Positions 48,930-61,196 of a stretch of DNA of 64,000 nt are shown in pieces. Source of the stretch: Byssochlamys sp. IMV 00236 (Eukaryota; Ascomycota; Eurotiomycetes; Eurotiales; Thermoascaceae); assembly GCA_001931875.2 (NCBI GenBank), contig MSJH02000786.1:1-64000 (forward strand). The letters are read 5' to 3'. Each line of letters opens with the position of its first letter. Within the stretch, counting starts at the first letter, position 1. The position numbers and the translations under genes are program-made. The notes beneath the pieces are model-generated. The model saw nothing but the letters and a program-made list of their open reading frames with translations. It had not been told where the DNA came from and did no database searches.

Positions 48930-49704
48930 TCAAGTGCAGATCACCTATTGAGCATTGGGGGACATACTTGCAACATGAGCAACGATCGAGAAACTCGAAG
49001 AGAGGTCAAATCCCTATTTCTATTGTTTGAATTACTGGGTAATTTGATGTGGCAAAGCATGAATCTCTGCCCCTCTGCAAGGGTTTCGATTAAGTTCTGT
49101 CTCTTTGAGAAAATACTGTCAAACATGTTTTACTTCTCGGTGTAGTTAATTTCTGCGCAATGGCCCCATTCAGTGGGTGTAGATGCAAAGTATATATGTT
49201 ATTTTAAGTCATGAATATATTCCCATTAGGGTTTTAAGCTGGAATACCATTAGGTACAGAGGTGGATCCATCATATTCATAGAGAGGGCATAAGAAGCGA
49301 ATATGTATCGTAGGCGTCAGAAATTGTAAGGCATGAATTTCACGATATGCAGAGAACTAAATGACCTCGTTGGCCCTCGATAAAATGTATCCGACGACTT
49401 TATTTGACAAGGGCTTTTTGTATGTACAACACAGCTCATTTTGATATAAGACATATGCCAAATATAGACGGCGGTAACTAGCCAGGAAACCTCGTTCGCC
49501 AACTCCGCGAGTGTTAGGCTTCAATAAAAACAGGACTACTATCAATCGCTATGATATCTATAGATAAGAGGATTCCCCCTTTATTGAGAAGGATAATGAA
49601 TACCGATTCCTTTCTCTGCCTAGGCTCTCCTAAGCCATCCAGAACGCCACTGATATCGCTCAAAAACCTGAGTTGAATGCTAGAAGGAAAGAAAAAGGTG
49701 GTTT
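48930..49704. other. Intergenic between convergent genes
   Basis: About 775 bp between the stop codons of the G1 peptidase and the HECT ligase, so it contains two 3' UTRs. No further gene is visible. Confidence 0.5.
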
Positions 49705-52700
49705 CTATGCAACACCAAACCCACGAGCATTCTCAAGGGCCTTTTCTAGCTTCTCCTGCAAGACACTCCTGGAGGAATATTCTGGAAGCAATAATCTTCC
49801 AAAACATGTCAAGCTAGTAGGAAGACGCTAGAAGGCATTAGTACGAAAAGAACAATAGCAACAGGAATAGCATCATTAGAAAGGGGAGGACTCACAGTAT
49901 CACCGACACCATTTTTCTGGATCACAAACATAATGCTTGCGATGCCATTCACTGGAACGCGGTCACTCGCTGTAACAAATTCCAACAACCTACGCTTCTT
50001 TTCCGCAGAGAAACGTTTCACGACGTGCCAGAAGTCCCGGATCACTCGATGTGACGCAGTGAAACCGCCATCATATCGTACATGACGCTCTAGTTGATCC
50101 AGATTGATCTCCTGAATTCCTTCGACCACTGTCTTCAAAGCCTCGGGGGTGAAGATCGATAGGGCAGTGCGATCCAGGCAAGTATAGAACCCTCTCGCGA
50201 AAGCCTCATACTGCGGGCGAATAGACTTGTCCGTCAGCCAGAAAACATAATCTTTGACGAACTGATGTCGGTTCTCATTCGTCACAAGGCGCGCCTCCTC
50301 AGGTTGCGACAGGAGTGGGCTTTTCAATGGCATATCATAATCGGCACCTTTGAGAACCCCCGTTCGGAACGATTGATGGGGAAAGCGCATCTCTTGGTCT
50401 TCATCCTTCAACGTCGTTGAGAGAGGATGCTTATTGCCGCTGTACCGTCTCCTTTCCAAGCGTGAACCAGGAAGACCACCCCTAGCATCCTCCTTGCTGG
50501 ATCTCGTTTCAAGTATAGGCCAGTAGGCGTCACGATGGATCTTTTCCATATCGACCGTGTGCACGGTGCCAAAAGCATCAAAGCTGAACTCGTAGGTTCG
50601 CATGAAGATATCGCCAACATCACCATCTTTCCAGTTCAGAAGCTCTTCCAATCCTTTGGAAAGCTCAGGCCAGCCGTCTCTGATATGCTCAAGGCGCTTT
50701 ACTTTCAACCCAAGCAGTTTTCGATATAAAGCAATTGGAAAGTTGACAGGGAGAGTCAAACCATTGTAGATAGCAAGAGACATAAGAAGACCCAATAGTT
50801 GGAATTTGTACAGAGGCTCCAGTGAGCAAGGCTGAAACCACGAGATGCGCGTCCGATTATCCATGGTGAACATACCGTACGCTGGGTCGAGCGCCTGCGC
50901 CATAACAACCCTGAAGAATTCCTGTTGCACACCACCATGATCCACACCTTCTTCTCCCTCGTCCATTCCCATCTGGACCTTTAGTGGTCTTAAGAGCTCG
51001 CGCTTTTCACGTCGCCACAGTTGGTTCAGGGCATCAGTGAGAACATTATCTCGTCGAACCACGAGAACAAGATAAGTGGACATAGATGTTCTCAGTCTCG
51101 CCAACAGGCCCACATCATCATAGATCGGTATTTGCCCGAATGCGGTCTGGGTAATATGTCGAGTTGCGGTCATTGCTGCCTCGTAAGATTTGGACATTGT
51201 GGCATAATTGAGAGCTCGGAAATAGATCACCAGCGCTTGCGGTGGGAACAGGAACGAGTACGACAGAATGTGCATGGTCTTATTGTTCGCCTGAGTACCG
51301 AGCCACTCCACGGGCATCTCCATCGGGTCCAGTCGTTCAGATAGAAACGCGGTGTGGAAGTCATCCGCAAGAAGGCCCAGTCGCTCACGATCTTTATACA
51401 TGGATGCCAGAATCTGCACGGCGCCGCCAGCAGCACTGGACTTGGACACTTCAGCCTTCCCATCCCATTCTTTGAGGAAGAGCATTCGCAGCCATTCAAC
51501 GATGACGGAGGCAGCGCTGAGAGACGGGGCAGGATGCGAAATAGCATCAGACTTACCCACAGTCCTGGCTAGCGCGGTATGATGCTCTCGTAAAATCTCC
51601 AGCATGATATCGACGGCACTGTTCTTGCGTAGCTTGGGAGAATCATGGCCATACGTCTGGCGAGCCTTCGAGATCTCGTAGAAAGCCAGCCGTGCCGTGA
51701 GGGCACGCACTAGCCGACTGAGGAGCCTGAGCGCAAGTTCATGCTCGAGTCTATCCGTAACATTTACCAACAAGGCACGACTTGCTGGAGAGAGCCTCTG
51801 AATCTCCGCATCAGGCAGAACAGTCCCAGCAGCACGCATGTGGACTATGTCCCGCCAAGTCTGCGGATCCAGTTCGGGAAGCGAGCTCACCAATGCAAAA
51901 AGCGCGACACTTACTACGTAAGCAGCTTCAGCGTCAGACATATGATCTTCACTTGACGAGGACAGTGACCCGACTGGGATGACTGGCGGGGTGCCGTTAT
52001 TTGTTGAACTGGAGCTAATTTCCGATTGTCGCCGACTCCTAGAAGGAGTCGAAAGGTCCTTCGGAGGCGCAAAGACGTTCTCCAGCGCAGTCCAGAGACT
52101 ATGAAGAGCAATATCCCAGGGACAGATGCGAAATAGCTGGCGGAATGTGAGCTCAAGCTGCTCGATATCCAGGCGCGTTTTCAAAATCTCATCTTCTTTC
52201 TTCAAAGAATCCGCTTCTCTTTTCCGAAAGGATCGGAGGATTTGCTTCGGGTTACTCAAATTATAGAAGACACTTTGCGCAACAAACGAAAAAGCCTCGC
52301 GCTGGCCAGGTTTGGCGTATTTCCAATCGACTTCGTCTAAATTGCCACTTGCTTCCATTGCACTAACTTCCAGTTGCCAGCTCTCAGCGTCATCCTCGTC
52401 ACTCACAACCATCTGGCTGAGGCCCTGCACGATTTCCTTAGAGAGATGATCGACCGTCTGCACCGAAAGTAAGGTATCGCGTTGCTCGGGGCTACGTCGC
52501 ACCTTAGCTTGGGGATCCTCTCCTGCCCGAGAGGCCGTAGCCAGGTCATCGTCCAGGTGGAGGTCTCGCGCTCTGACCCTGCGCCTGGGGGAGTCTTTCA
52601 ACAGTTTTGAACCGTCCCATGATACACGTCTGTTGGCCTTTTTCTTCCCCTCCATATTCGAATTTGCGCCATCCGGATTCGCACCCCTATGTTTCTGAGA

Positions 52701-53971
52701 ACGATGCCGCAACGCCGGTGGAGAGGGTAGTCCAATGGTTTCCTTTGTACTGGAGGGAGTATTCACCGACAGTTTCTTTGATTGTAGATCACGACGACTC
52801 TTATCGTCTGCAGTTGACCGCGCGGTTTGACGCCAATGTTCAACATCGTTAAACGAGAGTCTCTTGACCGGTTGTCCCGGTAGTTTCACCTCGACTGCAG
52901 TTGGTTGGGCGCTCGTCGACCGCGACGATGAGCGATGTATACCATTCCTAGCCATGCCAGTTGTAGAGACACTTTTTGGCTCACCAGAAACAGAACGCTC
53001 AATCCCATGCTGTCGTGCACTCCCTCTGCCACTTGGCGTTTCCGATTTTCCTAGGTCCCTGTTGCGTGGCTGCCGCGTGGTTCTCACCGAATCAACCGGA
53101 TCGACCACTTCAACGGTGCTGGGAGAGCGTCGTAGCGGAAGCCATTCGACCATTCGCACTGAGATTGTGTCGAAGAGATTTTGTGTGAAAGACTTTGGAT
53201 CCTTCAGCCTCTGCGCCCCTAAACCATCACCCTCCGACGCATATTGGTGTTGCCTCTGTTCTTCTGACGGACGAGCTGCCATCTCTCCGCCTTCTCCATC
53301 TGCCCTCTCTTTTGTCTCAACGTTGCGATTCTCTGTAGAGGTGATGTCTATATGCGATCGTGGCGGCTCATACCCGACATCCTTCGAATCACTGCAACTC
53401 AGATCAGGATGTCCAGTCGCGGCCTGATCGGTCGATAGTTGAGGGTTACTCCGCCTTTTTGAACGACGCGGACTCTCCGCTGGTGGGAAGTCGGATGGCA
53501 GACGCGGTGGGTTACGACAAAGGCCACTTTCTGCATTGTCCAAGCTTGCCAAGTAACAGGCCAGCGTGCGTGCGCTTAATTCGGTATACCGTCGAAAGGG
53601 GCCCTCCGTCGCTCTTTTTCTATAACTAAGACACGTAGGGGTCATGCAGTTTGCATCTTGACATCCGTATAGTAGCTGGTTCTTGTACCTGGTGTGTGTC
53701 CCCATGTCAGCAGCTGGGTTCATCTGCGCCGGAATGCATTCCCCTTGAATTCCACGTCTTACCTGCGGACCAACAGGTTGAATTGCCTCCGTCTCTCTTC
53801 TTTATGCCATGGCAGAACATATTCGCTGTCGGTTAAATGGATGGTGTTCTGAATAATGACTTCTGGCGCATTGGGCGGCAGCTTAGCCCGATGACCAGAT
53901 GGACGGTCACCCCCGTGAGAAGATCGTGCTGTCTCTGAAGGGCTCCCTGAGCCACCGCGGATTCTCGTCAT
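49705..53971 (-). CDS. hul4: HECT-type E3 ubiquitin ligase, Hul4-like
   Basis: Three exons: 53971-53763, 53688-49896 and 49827-49705, with introns of 74 and 68 bp, give 1374 residues. The N-terminus contains a Cys-rich block, [19 protein letters not shown], joined to [10 protein letters not shown] across intron 1. A long disordered, Ser/Arg-rich region follows. The C-terminal ~350 residues are the HECT domain: [60 protein letters not shown] and [12 protein letters not shown]. The last exon supplies [18 protein letters not shown] with the ubiquitin-accepting Cys1342, and the terminus [12 protein letters not shown]. The layout matches yeast Hul4 and its fungal orthologues, linked in yeast to proteasome-coupled degradation. 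It is divergent from the Rei1-like gene. Confidence 0.93.
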
Positions 53972-54535
53972 GCCTATTTATGATATGACTCATATCCGGA
54001 CGCTCTTGATGGCGCAAGAGAGGACGTTCGACAGTCTCTCCAGGCAGTGTTTCGTTCCTGAGATGGTATGGCTGATATCATCGGGGTTCGCTTTTAGCTT
54101 CAGCCTCCGCCACGGTAAGCCTCACCGCCTCAGGTGCCGGTTTCAGTCTAGCCGCTATGGGTTAGTGTATTGAGTGAACACGCTAAACTGCATGTGGACA
54201 TCATCGCCACAACCCGAAAAGTCAAGTGACTTCACAGTTTGCTCGTTTTGCTCTTCTTTTAGTCAGACGGTCGAAAAGACGATATTTTAGTATGATTATT
54301 GTTGAATTATCAAATCTGCAGCTATCGAGCTCAATTCCATTTCCTGTTCCCTAGTCTATTCCTTCATAGTCTCTTCCCATCTCTTATTCTATCGGCCAAG
54401 TCGACGGAGGGCGCTGAAGACATCCCTCCTCAACTGCCAGTTGCACACAGCGACCGCTTGGATACTTTTGCGGTATCGATAACCGCCACCACCCCTCCAT
54501 CCCGCTTCTTTCTTGAGAAGCGTTCCACGACAACC
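53972..54535. promoter_or_regulatory. Divergent promoter, Hul4-like and Rei1-like genes
   Basis: These 564 bp separate two divergent start codons. The right part has long pyrimidine runs (54340-54400), typical of fungal core promoters. No specific factor site can be defended. Confidence 0.5.
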
Positions 54536-56059
54536 ATGGCGACCTTGACGACACAGGTTCTGGGCCAGGCTGATGGCGCTTATTCGAATGTGCCATATAC
54601 ATGCAATACATGTCTGGTAGCATTCCGCAGCAGCGATGCACAGCGGGACCATATGCGCAGAGACTGGCAGTAAGTTCCCAACGACTCACTGTAAGGAAAG
54701 CAAGTCGCTAACAGAGCCTACTCTAGTCTCTACAACATGAAGCGCCGGGTCGCTTCACTGCCTCCTGTTCCTCAAGAAGTCTTTACGGAGAAGGTCCTAA
54801 CAGCCAAAGCCACCTCCTCCGCTGCCGCTGCCAGAGCCTCTTACGAGAAAACATGTGCTGCCTGTCAGAAAACATTCTACAGCGAGAACTCATACCAGAA
54901 TCATGTGAAGAGCTCAAAACATAAGCTCCGGGAATCTCGAATGAAGAACAAGGATGCCGACGAGACGGCGTCTGTCATGAGCTCCGCCTTTTCACTAGGA
55001 GAGCCCATCAACCGAACTACTTCCGTTGAGAAGAGTTCCGATGCAGACACTGGTGTGGACAAGTTGGCTAGTGGCTTGAAGACGACGACTATCGACGAGG
55101 AGGATGAACAAGAGGACGAGCAGGACGCAGAGGCGGATAAGGGGTTCAGCGTTTCTCGCTGTCTTTTCTGTCCAATTGAATGTTCCAACCTGATGGCAAA
55201 CGCAGACCACATGTTGAAGGCCCACGGCATGTTCCTCCCAGAGAAAGATTACCTCGTTGATCCGGAAGGTCTCATGCGCTACCTGTACCGTAAGATCACT
55301 GAGGACAATGAGTGCTTATACTGCCATGCCATCCGCAGCACGGCTGCCGGTGTACGAACTCACATGCGCGACAAGGGCCACTGTATGATCGCCTTTGAGA
55401 CGGAAGAGGAACAGATCGAGATCGGTCAGTTCTACGATTTTACAAGCACCTACTCGGATGATGAGGGCGAGTCCAGTGGCACTGAAGGCCCTGCCATGGG
55501 TGGAGTGAAGTTGAATGGATCGAATGCTGCTGAGGATGGCTGGGAGACCGAAAGTTCTGCGTCGTCACTTGATGATGCCGACGGAGCGCCACAGGAAAAG
55601 AGTTCTCGAGCACAGCCTCTTGCTATATATGAATCCGACTTCGAGCTGCACCTGCCATCGGGGCGGAGCGTTGGTCACCGTTCCTTGGCCAAGTACTACC
55701 GCCAGAACTTGCACAGCTACCCCAGCGCAGAGGAGCGCACAGCTCGCCAGCTGGCCATCGAGAATGGTAGTGCTGAAGAACCCGAGGAGACCGAGCGCGG
55801 ACGGAACCGCAACCGTGCTGTTATCAGCCGCGCGAATGGCGGCATGGGAATGATCGGTGCCACAGACACTCAGAAACGTGAAGCCCTAACTGAAGAACGC
55901 AGACAGCGTACTCGTGCGTTACGGCAAGAATTACGCTATACTGCCAAGGTCAACAAGGCCGCTAATTCCCAGAAACACTTCCGGGTAAGTCTACTCGTCA
56001 TTTGATCGATGATTCCAGCAATCGCTAACGGCTTTCTACAGGATCCTCTGCTACAGTGA
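54536..56059 (+). CDS. rei1: C2H2 zinc-finger pre-60S factor, Rei1/Reh1 (ZNF622) family
   Basis: Three exons, 54536-54669, 54727-55984 and 56042-56059, with 57 bp introns, give 469 residues. Exon 3 encodes only DPLLQ, and the ending KHFRDPLLQ fits the family. The fingers are C23-x2-C26 in YTCNTCLVAFRSSDAQRDHM, followed by WHLYNMKRRV across intron 1; C88-x2-C91 in KTCAACQKTFYSENSYQNHV; then CLFCPIECSNLMANADHM and CLYCHAIRSTAAGVRTHMRD. RSVGHRSLAKYYRQNL is the conserved late motif. Yeast Rei1 acts in the cytoplasm to recycle Arx1 and finish maturation of the 60S subunit. Whether this is Rei1 or the paralogue Reh1 is not resolvable here; filamentous fungi usually have one. Confidence 0.93.
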
Positions 56060-56943
56060 TTGTCTCACAATTTGAGACCCCTCCTTGGTGGTATCACTCT
56101 GTTGGTCTTGCTTTCTGAAAAGTACTTCTCGGTCGGTTTTTATAGGTTTGCGAGGTCTAGCCTAACGCAGTGGTCATTGTTCTCCTTCCATCTAGTTATA
56201 TGGGACGACGTATAAGATGTAGATATTCGGCCGGGATACATGATCTGTTATCGAACCTCAAATTCAATCAGGGGTTCCCCTCAACCAATAAGGGATCCAT
56301 TAATGACAGCATGGATATATGATCATTTCTTATTTCAGAGTACTGCCTCCATGTAATAATGGACCTTTGAGGTAAAGAAATAACCGTGAGCTCGATCAGA
56401 TATATGGAGCTCTCCCATCTCATGTGCTACGCTTCATCTCTAGAGTTCCCTAGTATCCAGAGAACAAACCCGTCCAGATCAAGGGTCTCGGATCGTGTGG
56501 TTCCTAGTATCTCTGTTAAGATTGCCAGATATGTTAATACATACTATCAATAGTAGACTTCACCAAAACTACGCTGAGGAAGTGGAAACACACTCCTTGA
56601 GTCGATCGGTTCATGAATGGTAAAAATGGTTGGACGCTGTAAGCTGTGTCTATTCTATGCATAATTTTGCGGAATGATACAACGCCAATGGGATATCCTA
56701 CATATGAAGGGAAAGATTTGAGCAGCAGGCTTGTCCCACGGCGAACCCCGCTACGGAGCGAATGTAAGAATGAAAAAGCACAATGAGGATGTCATGCTAA
56801 ACAGTACATCACGGTAGAAGAAGTATACATGCCCTGTGACAGGTATATCCTTAACGTCGGGCAACAACAGATTACTTTCAAGAATCAAGGCTGAAAGAGC
56901 TTAACGTACAGTCCCCCACTCATGGAAAGCCAATATGCTCAGG
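56060..56943. other. Intergenic between convergent genes
   Basis: About 880 bp between the Rei1-like and Mam3-like stop codons. It holds 3' UTRs; no other gene or repeat is evident. Confidence 0.5.
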
Positions 56944-59317
56944 TTATTGGTCTAAGAGCGGCTGCCGTTCTCCATCACCAGAATGCTTGGATTGTGTGTT
57001 GCGCTTCTTTCTACGGCGACGCTTCTTCGAGACCGTTTGTCCCGACACATGGGAAGCGCCATCGGACTCGTCTGGTTCTCTATGGCTGTTCGTTCTGTTT
57101 CCGTTCGGGCCACTATGCGTTTCGTGTGGTCTTTCGGTATCAGAAAAAGCATCGCTGTTGGTTTGAAGAATGACCTTCTTAATGCCGTTGACATCGACAA
57201 CTTGTTCTGTAATGCTGCCACTCCTGGCAGGGCCATGGCACTGATAATTGGGTCGGAGTTGGTCGGAGGAAGGGCCAGATCCAGAGCTCACAGGTCTACT
57301 GTTCTGAGAACCACGTGAATCGTCTCCATCAACCTCTTCTACAACTTCGGGGATGTTGATATTTGGAGCGGATCTAACGTAACCACTCTGGGAACCGTTG
57401 GAAACCTGGCTGATTGCGCCATTGGGGCCCCGCGGAAGATCTGTCATAGTACCATATCCGGATTTGAGCGCCCGAACACCATCTTTTGCATCCATTCCCG
57501 CTGATTGGATGATTCCAGCACTTGACCCCCCTTGATATTGAACGGACGCTGGCGCCTTCGGCTGATCGTCCGACATACGTCGGGCAGAATCTCCAGATCG
57601 CGTTGGAGACGCACCGGGCTTAATCTTCACACTCTGGTAGCGAGTCTGGCGAGGATTGCTCGCCAGATTGGAAGGCCCTAGGTGTTTGAGGTGCTGCCTG
57701 ATCTCGTCTGTCGTGCCAACCTTTGCAACAGTCTCATGTGTGGCATCCCCGGTCTGTCTTCTAATAAGAAACCGCGGCTGCGGTGCCTCCACGGAACTGG
57801 AACGCCGTGGGAGGTCTGGAGTCCCGTTTTCGGTGTCTTTCGGCAAGGGTTTCCCTTGCTTGTCGCCTAAATCGATCAGGTTTTGTTCCTGCTGTGACGG
57901 GAGTTCCTCCACAATGCGACCTTTCGGCACCCGCGATTTCGGAGCTGGGTTCAAACGTCTGATCGCCTTATGTACATCTATGAAGACATCAGATTCATCG
58001 ATGATCTCCCTACATACTCGTTAGCAACGAAAGGCTAGTTCCTCAGCTAGTATCCAAACTTACTCTCCAATAAGCTCCTCGATCACGTCTTCCAAGGTAA
58101 CCACCCCAAGGGCTCCATGATCCTCTCCTGGGTATTCCGACACCAAGACCATGTGCGACTTACCCTCCTGGAAGAAGTTGACAATGTCCAGGCAACTGGT
58201 TTCGGCTCGAGTCTCGGGGAGGGTTGCCAGCGCGAAATCGCGCACCATCTTGCCATCCTCGGGATCGTAGGTGATAAGCATCTTGACCAGCAGCATACCC
58301 ACAAAGTTCTGCGGATTATCCGGGGCATGTATGGGAATCCGAGAATATCCTTGTGAGAGAATCAGGTCCATCGTCGGTTCGTCCAGCACAGCATCCGCAG
58401 ACATGGTAAAAACATCCTCCATAGGAGTCATGATGCTCCCGACTGACTTGTCTTTCAAATCAAGAACGGCACTAATGATGGTGACTTCGTCTGAGTTGAG
58501 CTGTTCGCCAGCCTTTCCCAAGGTCTTGTGCAAAGTCACCAGCGTCTTCAGGCCGGCCTTCTTGTAGATGGTTCCGTGGTCCTTCCCGAGCAGGTAGTCG
58601 AGCAGTTTTGCAACAGGCCATGCAACAGGCGACATTATATACATCAGAATCAGGACACATGGGGCCATCCAAGCGCCGATGGGGAGGCCGTATCGAACGC
58701 ATATTGACTGAGGGACAATCTCGCCGAAGATGACTGCACGGCTATCAGCACCACCGAAATGATCGACGAACTTTCCTTCATACCAATCAGAACCGTACTG
58801 CCCACCACAGCGGGCCATCCGCCTCCTAAGGATCGGTCGAGAATGATGGGGAGAGTTTCGTTGGTGATGACGTTGCTAAGGAGTAGCGTCACCAGCACCC
58901 AATGCTTCCCCTTCTGCAACAATCTCAGGACGCTGGCCGCATTCTTCTTTTCTGTCCCTTCTCCGGATGTCTTGATGACCTGAAGATAGATCTCATCCTA
59001 TACATGATTACTCCTGTTAGCAACACTTGGCGATGTTCTCTCTGATGAGCACCTCGTACCTGGCCCATCAACGCAATAGTCAGACCAGCAAACGCTCCGC
59101 CTGCAAGGACTAGCGCTGCTGCGACCACCAGATACAACCATAATTCTGGGTCGTCGGATGGTTTTGCGTCTTCCTCTCGCTTCGACAGGATCCCGGAGAA
59201 CGGTGTCGGAGCAGCAGTGATAATCGGTAGTTGGGCAATCGCAATCAGAAGCACCTTGGCCAGGCCTAGTATGGCCGGTCTTCGGGTCACGTACGGATTT
59301 ACGTGGGAAGAGTGCAT
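56944..59317 (-). CDS. mam3: CNNM/DUF21 and CBS-pair membrane protein, Mam3-like
   Basis: Four exons: 59317-59060, 58997-58784, 58733-58064 and 58009-56944, with introns of 62, 50 and 54 bp, give 735 residues. A signal/first membrane segment is followed by the CNNM (DUF21) transmembrane domain: [54 protein letters not shown], then [16 protein letters not shown] restored across intron 2. Two CBS domains follow ([14 protein letters not shown] to [18 protein letters not shown]), and then a roughly 330-residue disordered tail ending in a lysine/arginine cluster (KKRRRRKKR) and QPLLDQ. Yeast Mam3 is a vacuolar membrane protein affecting Mg, Mn, Co and Zn handling, so a metal-homeostasis role is likely. 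The CBS pair probably senses a nucleotide. Confidence 0.92.
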
Positions 59318-59868
59318 CCCGATGTGTGATCCTTTTCAATACTGAGCGGACATTGTGACGATGTAGAAACAGGCGGCCAGAGTTACTCGATGACGTGATG
59401 ACGACCGGGAGACGGAAGGAAAGGAGATGTAAATCCGCCAATGCGGCTCCAGGAAGTAGTCTTGAAGTCAGAAAACAGATATGGATAGCTTTACAATCAG
59501 CAGAGAGGCGGGTTTCGGCGTGGGAAGCGCGAAAAAAAAGAGTCGGTGGACGGGGTGAACTTGCAGCTCGCCATTATTATTGCATCCTGAGGCTGCACGC
59601 GCGGCTGAAGCGGGGTGCGCTAAGGGGGCGCTTGCAGCCTCAGGCAGTAAAGGTACCTAAGGTGTCGACATATTCTTGCCTGATCCTCAAGGCCTCACGT
59701 CCTGCTGCCCCAGGCATCAAGAAGCTCGGTTAGTCTCGGCGTTCCGCAACTGTATCGGATCCGGGGTTGATCTGGGGAAGGCATACCATAATAATAAATA
59801 ATATCTATCTCCCACTTCCTCAGGGCTCTTCAGGTTCATCTACCTGTCGTCTCCCTGCCTGTTGAACT
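59318..59868. promoter_or_regulatory. Divergent promoter, Mam3-like and E1-beta genes
   Basis: These 551 bp lie between two divergent starts. They contain the GC-rich inverted repeat listed separately, an AGGTACCTAAGG element at about 59650 and an ATAATAATAAATAATA tract at 59790-59804. Confidence 0.55.
59586..59644. promoter_or_regulatory. Perfect 12 bp inverted repeat CCTGAGGCTGCA..TGCAGCCTCAGG
   Basis: Two perfectly complementary 12-mers (59586-59597 and 59633-59644) are separated by 35 GC-rich bases in the promoter shared by the Mam3-like and E1-beta genes. The arrangement could be a pair of opposed binding sites for one transcription factor or a cruciform-forming element. No factor with this site is known to me. 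Confidence 0.55.
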
Positions 59869-61196
59869 ATGTCCCTTCTTCGTACAGCTTCACACCGTCT
59901 CCCACGCAGAGTATCCGTATGGCAGTGCCGTCCCTACTCCGCGGGGCCTCCCACCCCCTCCGCACGGCTCAATCTGCCTATAGACTACAAGGCGACCCCT
60001 CTCCTTCATCACACGCCTTCATCGCTGTCAATGTCCCCAGAGCTACCTCAGAATCCAACAAGTAAACGACTCAACCTATATCAGGCAATCAACTCCGCTC
60101 TTAGAACCGCCCTGTCGGCATCAGATCAGGTTATTCTGTTCGGGGAAGATGTGGCTTTCGGCGGCGTCTTTCGTTGTTCGGTAGATCTTCAAACGGAATT
60201 TGGGTCTGAGAGAGTCTTCAACACACCGTTGACTGAGCAAGGCATTGTGGGGTTTGCCATTGGAGCAGCAGCACAGGGATTGAAGCCTGTGGCGGAGATC
60301 CAGTTCGCGGATTATATCTTCCCCGCGTTCGACCAGATAGTCAACGAGGCCGCCAAGTTCAGGTATCGCGAGGGCTCGACTGGTTCCAATGCAGGAGGCC
60401 TAGTGATTAGAACACCTTGCGGTGCGGTGGGACATGGTGCTCTGTATGAAACCCCAGATCAACCCACTCGTGGAGACAACATACATATATATATATAACT
60501 GCAGTTTTATGAATGACGTCCCTAACGTTTCGTTCTTAGGTACCACTCACAATCTCCAGAATCCCTGTTTGCCCATGTTCCTGGCGTGCGCGTCGTCATA
60601 CCGCGATCGCCCACTCAAGCAAAGGGGCTTCTACTATCGGCAATCTTTGAGTGTAATGATCCTGTAATCTTTATGGAGCCCAAGATCCTGTACCGAGCGG
60701 CCGTCGAACATGTTCCGAACGAGTCCTATACTATCCCTCTTAGCAAAGCGGAAGTGCTCAAGCCTGGGAAAGATCTAACGATCATCTCTTACGGTCAGCC
60801 CCTCTACCACTGTTCCGCGGCAATTGCAGCGGCAGAGAAGGCCATGAACGGCGTGGAAATCGAACTTATAGATCTACGAACCATCTATCCCTGGGACCGA
60901 CAGACCGTTCTCAACAGTGTGAGAAAGACAGGGAGAGCGATCGTGGTCCATGAGAGTATGGTCAATTATGGTGTCGGTTCCGAAGTTGCAGCCACCATTC
61001 AGGATGGTGCGTTTCTCCGTCTGGAGGCTCCAGTAAAGCGTGTCGCTGGGTGGAGTACTCATACGGGACTGTCTTATGAGCGGTTTATTCTACCTGATGT
61101 GGCACGTAAGTTAGCTTTTCCCTTCCGGCTCTGGTGATGGATATCTGACATTCTCTAGGAATATACGACGCCATCAAGCAGACGCTCGAGTACTGA
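59869..61196 (+). CDS. Branched-chain 2-oxoacid dehydrogenase E1 beta subunit
   Basis: Three exons, 59869-60443, 60540-61105 and 61159-61196, with introns of 96 and 53 bp, give 392 residues. The Arg/Ser-rich N-terminus ([18 protein letters not shown]) is a mitochondrial targeting peptide. The thiamine-diphosphate-binding Pyr domain shows [34 protein letters not shown] and [40 protein letters not shown] is rebuilt across intron 1. The transketolase C domain has [32 protein letters not shown] and [20 protein letters not shown]. With E1 alpha it decarboxylates the 2-oxoacids of Leu, Ile and Val in the mitochondrial matrix. Pyruvate dehydrogenase E1 beta is less likely because the sequence follows the branched-chain pattern, for example FGGVFRC. 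Intron 1 holds an (AT)n tract. Confidence 0.93.

Noticed and set aside
52864..53427. 187-codon plus-strand ORF inside the Hul4-like gene
   Set aside because: Antisense shadow of the low-complexity region of the ligase.
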